Shown here: in pieces, positions 45,530 through 48,858 of the stretch
Numbering within the stretch: the first letter of the stretch is position 1
Layout of the letters: the number at the start of each line of letters is the position of its first letter
Source of the DNA: Chloroflexota bacterium
GTDB lineage: Bacteria > Chloroflexota > Dehalococcoidia > SM23-28-2 > JACOUE01
Length of the DNA stretch: 48,858 bases
Reading direction: 5' to 3'
Assembly (NCBI GenBank): GCA_016178045.1
Contig: JACOUE010000038.1
Location: forward strand, 1-48,858
Notes under the pieces: generated by a model
What the model was told of the DNA's origin: nothing
What the model saw: only the letters and a program-made list of their open reading frames with translations
Database searches by the model: none
Program-made: the position numbers and the translations under genes

Positions 45530-46753
45530 ATGGCGGCTACGCCTACCTTCGTTATCGTCGGGGCCAACCTTGCCGGCGGGCGGGCCGCCGAGGCGCTGCG
45601 CAAGGAAGGCTTCGGCGGCCGCGTCGTCCTTATCGGCGCGGAGCCAGACCCGCCTTACGAGCGCCCGCCCCTCTCCAAGGAGTACCTGCGCGGCGAGGAG
45701 GAGCGGGACAAGCTCTTCATCCTGCCTCAGCAGTTCTACCCTGAAAACGACGTTGACCTGCGTCTGGGCACGGCGGCCACGGCCCTGGACGTCAGGGAGC
45801 GCACCGTCGAATTGGACAAGGGGGTGCCCGTCAAGTACGACAAGCTACTCATCGCCACAGGGGGTAGAGTGCGCCGGCTCGCCGTCCCCGGCTCCGACCT
45901 GGAGGGGGTCTACTACCTGCGGACGGTGGCAGACTCCGAACGCATCGCGGCGGAGATGGCGCCGGGCCGGCGGTTGGTAGTCGCCGGGGCCGGGTTCATC
46001 GGCGCGGAGGTGGCGGCCTCGGCGCGGGTGAAGGGTCTGGAGGTAGCGGTGGTGGAGATGGAGACCGTCCCCCTCAAGCACGCCCTGGGCGAGGAGGTGG
46101 GCCGCGTTTACGCCGACATTCACCGCGACCAGGGCGTCGACCTCAGGCTGGGCGAGCCCGTCGCCCGCTTCGAGGGGTCGAGGCGCGTGGAGCGGGTCGT
46201 CTGCGCCTCCGGGGACGCCATTGACTGCGACTTCGTGGTCGTCGGCGTGGGCATCGAGCCGGAGACGTCGCTGGCCGAGGCCGCGGGCATCGAGGTCGGT
46301 AACGGCATCGTGGTCAACGAGTACTGCGAGACCAGCGTGCCGGACGTCTACGCGGCCGGGGACGTGGCCAACCACTACAACGCGCTCCTGGGGGAGCGCC
46401 TGCGGGTGGAGCACTGGCAGAACGCTCAGAACCAGGGCGCGGCCGCCGCCGTCAGCATGCTGCGGCGGGAGACGTTCGCCGAGGTCCCCTGGTTCTGGTC
46501 CGACCAGTACGACCTGAACATGCAGTACGCCGGCTACGCCAGCACCTGGGACGAAGTCGTCTTCCGGGGGAGCGTTGAAGAACGCCGCTTCACCGCCTTC
46601 TACCTCAGGGACGGCCGCATCCGGGCGGCGATGGCCATCGGTCGCGCCCGCGACATAAGGCCGGCGCGGGAGCTAATCGGCAGGGGCGTGGGGGTGGGCG
46701 CCGCCGCGCTGCGGGACGAAGAAGTCGACCTGCGGAGCCTCGTCCCTGACTAG
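45530..46753 (+). CDS. NAD(P)/FAD-dependent ferredoxin-reductase-like protein
   Basis: FVIVGANLAGGRAAEALRKEGFGGRVVLIG; ERPPLSKEYL; VVAGAGFIGAEVA; VYAAGDVANHYN. Confidence 0.93.
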   Translation: MAATPTFVIVGANLAGGRAAEALRKEGFGGRVVLIGAEPDPPYERPPLSKEYLRGEEERDKLFILPQQFYPENDVDLRLGTAATALDVRERTVELDKGVPVKYDKLLIATGGRVRRLAVPGSDLEGVYYLRTVADSERIAAEMAPGRRLVVAGAGFIGAEVAASARVKGLEVAVVEMETVPLKHALGEEVGRVYADIHRDQGVDLRLGEPVARFEGSRRVERVVCASGDAIDCDFVVVGVGIEPETSLAEAAGIEVGNGIVVNEYCETSVPDVYAAGDVANHYNALLGERLRVEHWQNAQNQGAAAAVSMLRRETFAEVPWFWSDQYDLNMQYAGYASTWDEVVFRGSVEERRFTAFYLRDGRIRAAMAIGRARDIRPARELIGRGVGVGAAALRDEEVDLRSLVPD

Positions 46754-46870
46754 CGGCGGGCTGATCCGCCTCACACACCGACGAAAACAGCGGCGCAGGC
46801 CCGATAAGCTGTAACAATGTCGCCTCTGAACGGGTCTTTCATTCTGGGTGACAGTTACAGGAGCGTGGTG

Positions 46871-47575
46871 ATGAAAGTACTCATTGTCGACGACGAACCG
46901 GACGTCATCGAGGTCGTAAACCTCTGTTTCAGCCTGCGCTGGCCCGAGGCGGAACTGATCGCCGCTAAGGACGGCCAGGAAGCCCTCAAGTTGATCGAGG
47001 AGCACCGCCCCGACCTCGTCCTCCTGGACCTCATGCTGCCCGACCTGGACGGCTTCCAGGTCTGCCAGGAGGTCCGCCGCTTTTCCGACGTGCCCATCGT
47101 CATGCTCACCGCCCGCGACACCGAAGTCGACAAGGTCCGCGGCCTGGAGATGGGCGCGGACGACTACGTAACCAAGCCGTTCAGCCACCTGGAGCTGCTG
47201 GCCCGCGTGCGCGCTGTCATGCGCCGCTACGAGAGCCAACTGCCCGCCGTGGGCGAGGTGTTCGAGTCCGGCGACCTGCGCATCGACTACTCCAGCCGCA
47301 CCGTCACCATCAAGGGGCAGCCGGTGAAGCTGACCCCCACGGAGTACACCCTCCTCTTCCACCTGACCCGCAACGCCGGGCGGGTCCTGCCCCACGACAT
47401 GCTCCTGGGTAAGGTGTGGGGCCGCGAATACCAGGAAGAGATCGACTACCTGAAGGTGTACGTGCGCCGCCTGCGCCAGAAGCTCGAGGGCGACGCCGAG
47501 ACCATCGGCGAAATCGTCAGCGAGCGCGGCGTCGGCTACAAGTTCGTGCAGGCTGTGGTCGCCCAGACCGCCTAG
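46871..47575 (+). CDS. OmpR-family response regulator
   Basis: KVLIVDDEPDVIEVV, DLVLLDLMLPDLDGFQVC, GADDYVTKPFSHLELLARV; winged-helix C-terminus YLKVYVRRLRQKLE. Confidence 0.94.
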   Translation: MKVLIVDDEPDVIEVVNLCFSLRWPEAELIAAKDGQEALKLIEEHRPDLVLLDLMLPDLDGFQVCQEVRRFSDVPIVMLTARDTEVDKVRGLEMGADDYVTKPFSHLELLARVRAVMRRYESQLPAVGEVFESGDLRIDYSSRTVTIKGQPVKLTPTEYTLLFHLTRNAGRVLPHDMLLGKVWGREYQEEIDYLKVYVRRLRQKLEGDAETIGEIVSERGVGYKFVQAVVAQTA

Positions 47576-47934
47576 CGGGTCGATAAGCGACGTCTCGTCA
47601 CGCAGGCACCTGTTATCCTTTTCGCCGGTCGCGGCCCTGAGCCTAATCCTCCGCACTTTCCCCGACAAAGTCTCCCCGAGCCGGCATTAACCCAACGTTA
47701 ACCTTCGTACGGTTGCGGTTAACCGTTGTGTTCACCTTCGTCCCTGACAATGAGGCTCAGTATGAGTGAGCCGCGCAGTGACGAGCCCAGCGTCAACGGC
47801 TTCAGCCATCAAGGTGGCGGGGGCGTCCCCTGTCGCGCAGGCGGGGTCCGGGGAGACGCCTCCCCGGTCCGGCAGGCAGTGGGGTTGAGGGGCCGCCCTC
47901 GCTCGGAGGGTTTCGCCGCCAGGGGCAGGCTCAA

Positions 47935-47968
47935 AACTGACCTTGTGTAATAGAACATAAGGTCAGTT
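47935..47968 (+). promoter_or_regulatory. Long hairpin in the leader of the downstream surface-protein gene
   Basis: aactgaccttgtgt-aataga-acataaggtcagtt, 14-bp stem with one G-U pair. Confidence 0.5.
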
Positions 47969-48133
47969 GTTTAAGGGAGTAGAAGCCAACCGGTGGGTGA
48001 GGCCGCCGGCGGGCTCTACTGTGAGGCCAACCGAATAGGGAGGGACCAAGCAATGAAGCCCAATCGGGACGGGTCTGGCTTCCGTCGCCAGCCCAACAGT
48101 CGCTTTGAGCGGCGCCGCCGCTACTGGCTGCGC

Positions 48134-48858
48134 GTGAGCTCGGCGAAGAGGAGCCTTCCTCGCTGGTCGACCGTTATCGCGGCGGCGTTTGTCTTTGCCC
48201 TCGTCGCTCTTGTCTGGGCCACCTTTGGCCGGGGGGAGGGCGGCGAACCTGCTTACGCCCTCAGCGATGGGGCGTGTCAAGGGACCTTCCACGGGAATCC
48301 GCCGGGGTCTCTGGCCAAGGAGACGATCCCCCCCAGCGGTACTCCAGTGGCCCCTGGAACCGAAGTGCAGGTCACCATTACCTGGGACCCAGCAGACTGG
48401 CTCAGCGTTTCTCGGCTACTCGATTGTGTTGAGGTGGGCGACGCTCTTCGGGAAGACCTGAGCTACGAAGAGAAGCCCCCCGTTAACGATGGTATCGCTA
48501 CCCACAGTTATACGATCCCCGCTGATACGCCTCCCGGAACCACCGTCTGCGACAGGGCCGACCTGGCTGGAGATCCGTCTGGTAGAGCTCCCACGCAGAA
48601 GAGCAACGTCGTGTGCTTCGTAGTCACGGGTCCTCCCCCAACACCTACGGCTACAGCGACCGCTACGGTCACGCCTACGGCGACCGCGACGGCGACGGTG
48701 ACGCCGACCGCGACGGCGACGGTGACGCCGACCGCGACGGCTACAGCTACCGCTACGGTCACGCCTACGGCGACCGCGACGGCGACGGTGACGCCGACCG
48801 CGACGGCTACAGCTACCGCTACGGTCACGCCTACGGCGACTGCGACGGCGACGGTGAC
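48134..48858 (+). CDS. Secreted/anchored surface protein with Thr-Ala-Pro-Val repeats (partial, runs off window)
   Basis: Frame 2 is open from after TGA 48053 to the window end, so it is absent from the ORF track. It encodes ...VSSAKRSLPRWSTVIAAAFVFALVALVWATFGRG...(signal/TM)...[31 protein letters not shown]... Start could be GTG 48134, or ATG 48052 if the C-run at 48058-48061 holds a 1-nt indel. Confidence 0.7.
   Translation, partial: MSSAKRSLPRWSTVIAAAFVFALVALVWATFGRGEGGEPAYALSDGACQGTFHGNPPGSLAKETIPPSGTPVAPGTEVQVTITWDPADWLSVSRLLDCVEVGDALREDLSYEEKPPVNDGIATHSYTIPADTPPGTTVCDRADLAGDPSGRAPTQKSNVVCFVVTGPPPTPTATATATVTPTATATATVTPTATATVTPTATATATATVTPTATATATVTPTATATATATVTPTATATATV
48640..48858 (+). 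repeat. Low-complexity tandem repeat encoding TPTATATV-type units
   Basis: 24/30/36-nt units such as acgccgaccgcgacggcgacggtg and acgccgaccgcgacggctacagctaccgctacggtc; continues past the window edge. Confidence 0.85.

Noticed and set aside
47765-47935. c-di-GMP (GEMM) riboswitch upstream of the surface protein
   Set aside because: Only a weak resemblance (ggcaggcagtggggtt); the conserved GCAAAGCC and GNRA elements were not found.
48508-48828. Minus-strand ORF MTVAVAVAVAVGVTV...
   Set aside because: Reverse complement of the TPTATATV coding repeat; low-complexity artefact.
48640-48858. CRISPR-like repeat array
   Set aside because: Units of 24-36 nt are contiguous, in frame and without unique spacers; they encode Thr/Ala/Pro/Val repeats.

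Overview
A GC-rich bacterial chromosomal window of about 48.9 kb. The gene content (F420-linked oxidoreductases, a CpaE-like protein, TPTATAT-repeat surface protein, tandem family-5 solute-binding proteins) suggests Chloroflexota, but that is only an inference. Supported content: a trehalose-synthase-like glycosyltransferase; a GGDEF protein; an internally deleted CpaE-like gene; an alpha/beta-hydrolase plus class III cyclase gene with a frameshift; an acyl-CoA dehydrogenase; ribD; dcd; an ECF sigma/anti-sigma pair with a SIMPL protein; lepB; pyrE; tRNA-Lys(TTT); an apparently truncated sigma factor beside an AT-rich island and tandem winged-helix regulators; sppA; a cluster of three R2/ferritin-like diiron-superfamily paralogs plus an SCP2-like protein; rhomboid; a B12 riboswitch, BtuFCD importer and PduO; a Dpp-type operon with two solute-binding proteins; a P450; a LolD/FtsX-type exporter; a Cld/HemQ-Rieske fusion; AKR, LLM and FAD oxidoreductases; an OmpR-type regulator; and a Thr/Ala/Pro-repeat surface protein that runs off the window end. 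The strongest candidate for an undescribed system is the diiron paralog cluster (21.8-26.3 kb). Two members keep ExxH-type ligand motifs. The third has lost most of them and carries two tandem ~57-aa N-terminal repeats, which looks like a catalytically dead partner or regulatory subunit. All calls come from reading the sequence and the translated ORFs; no database search was run.
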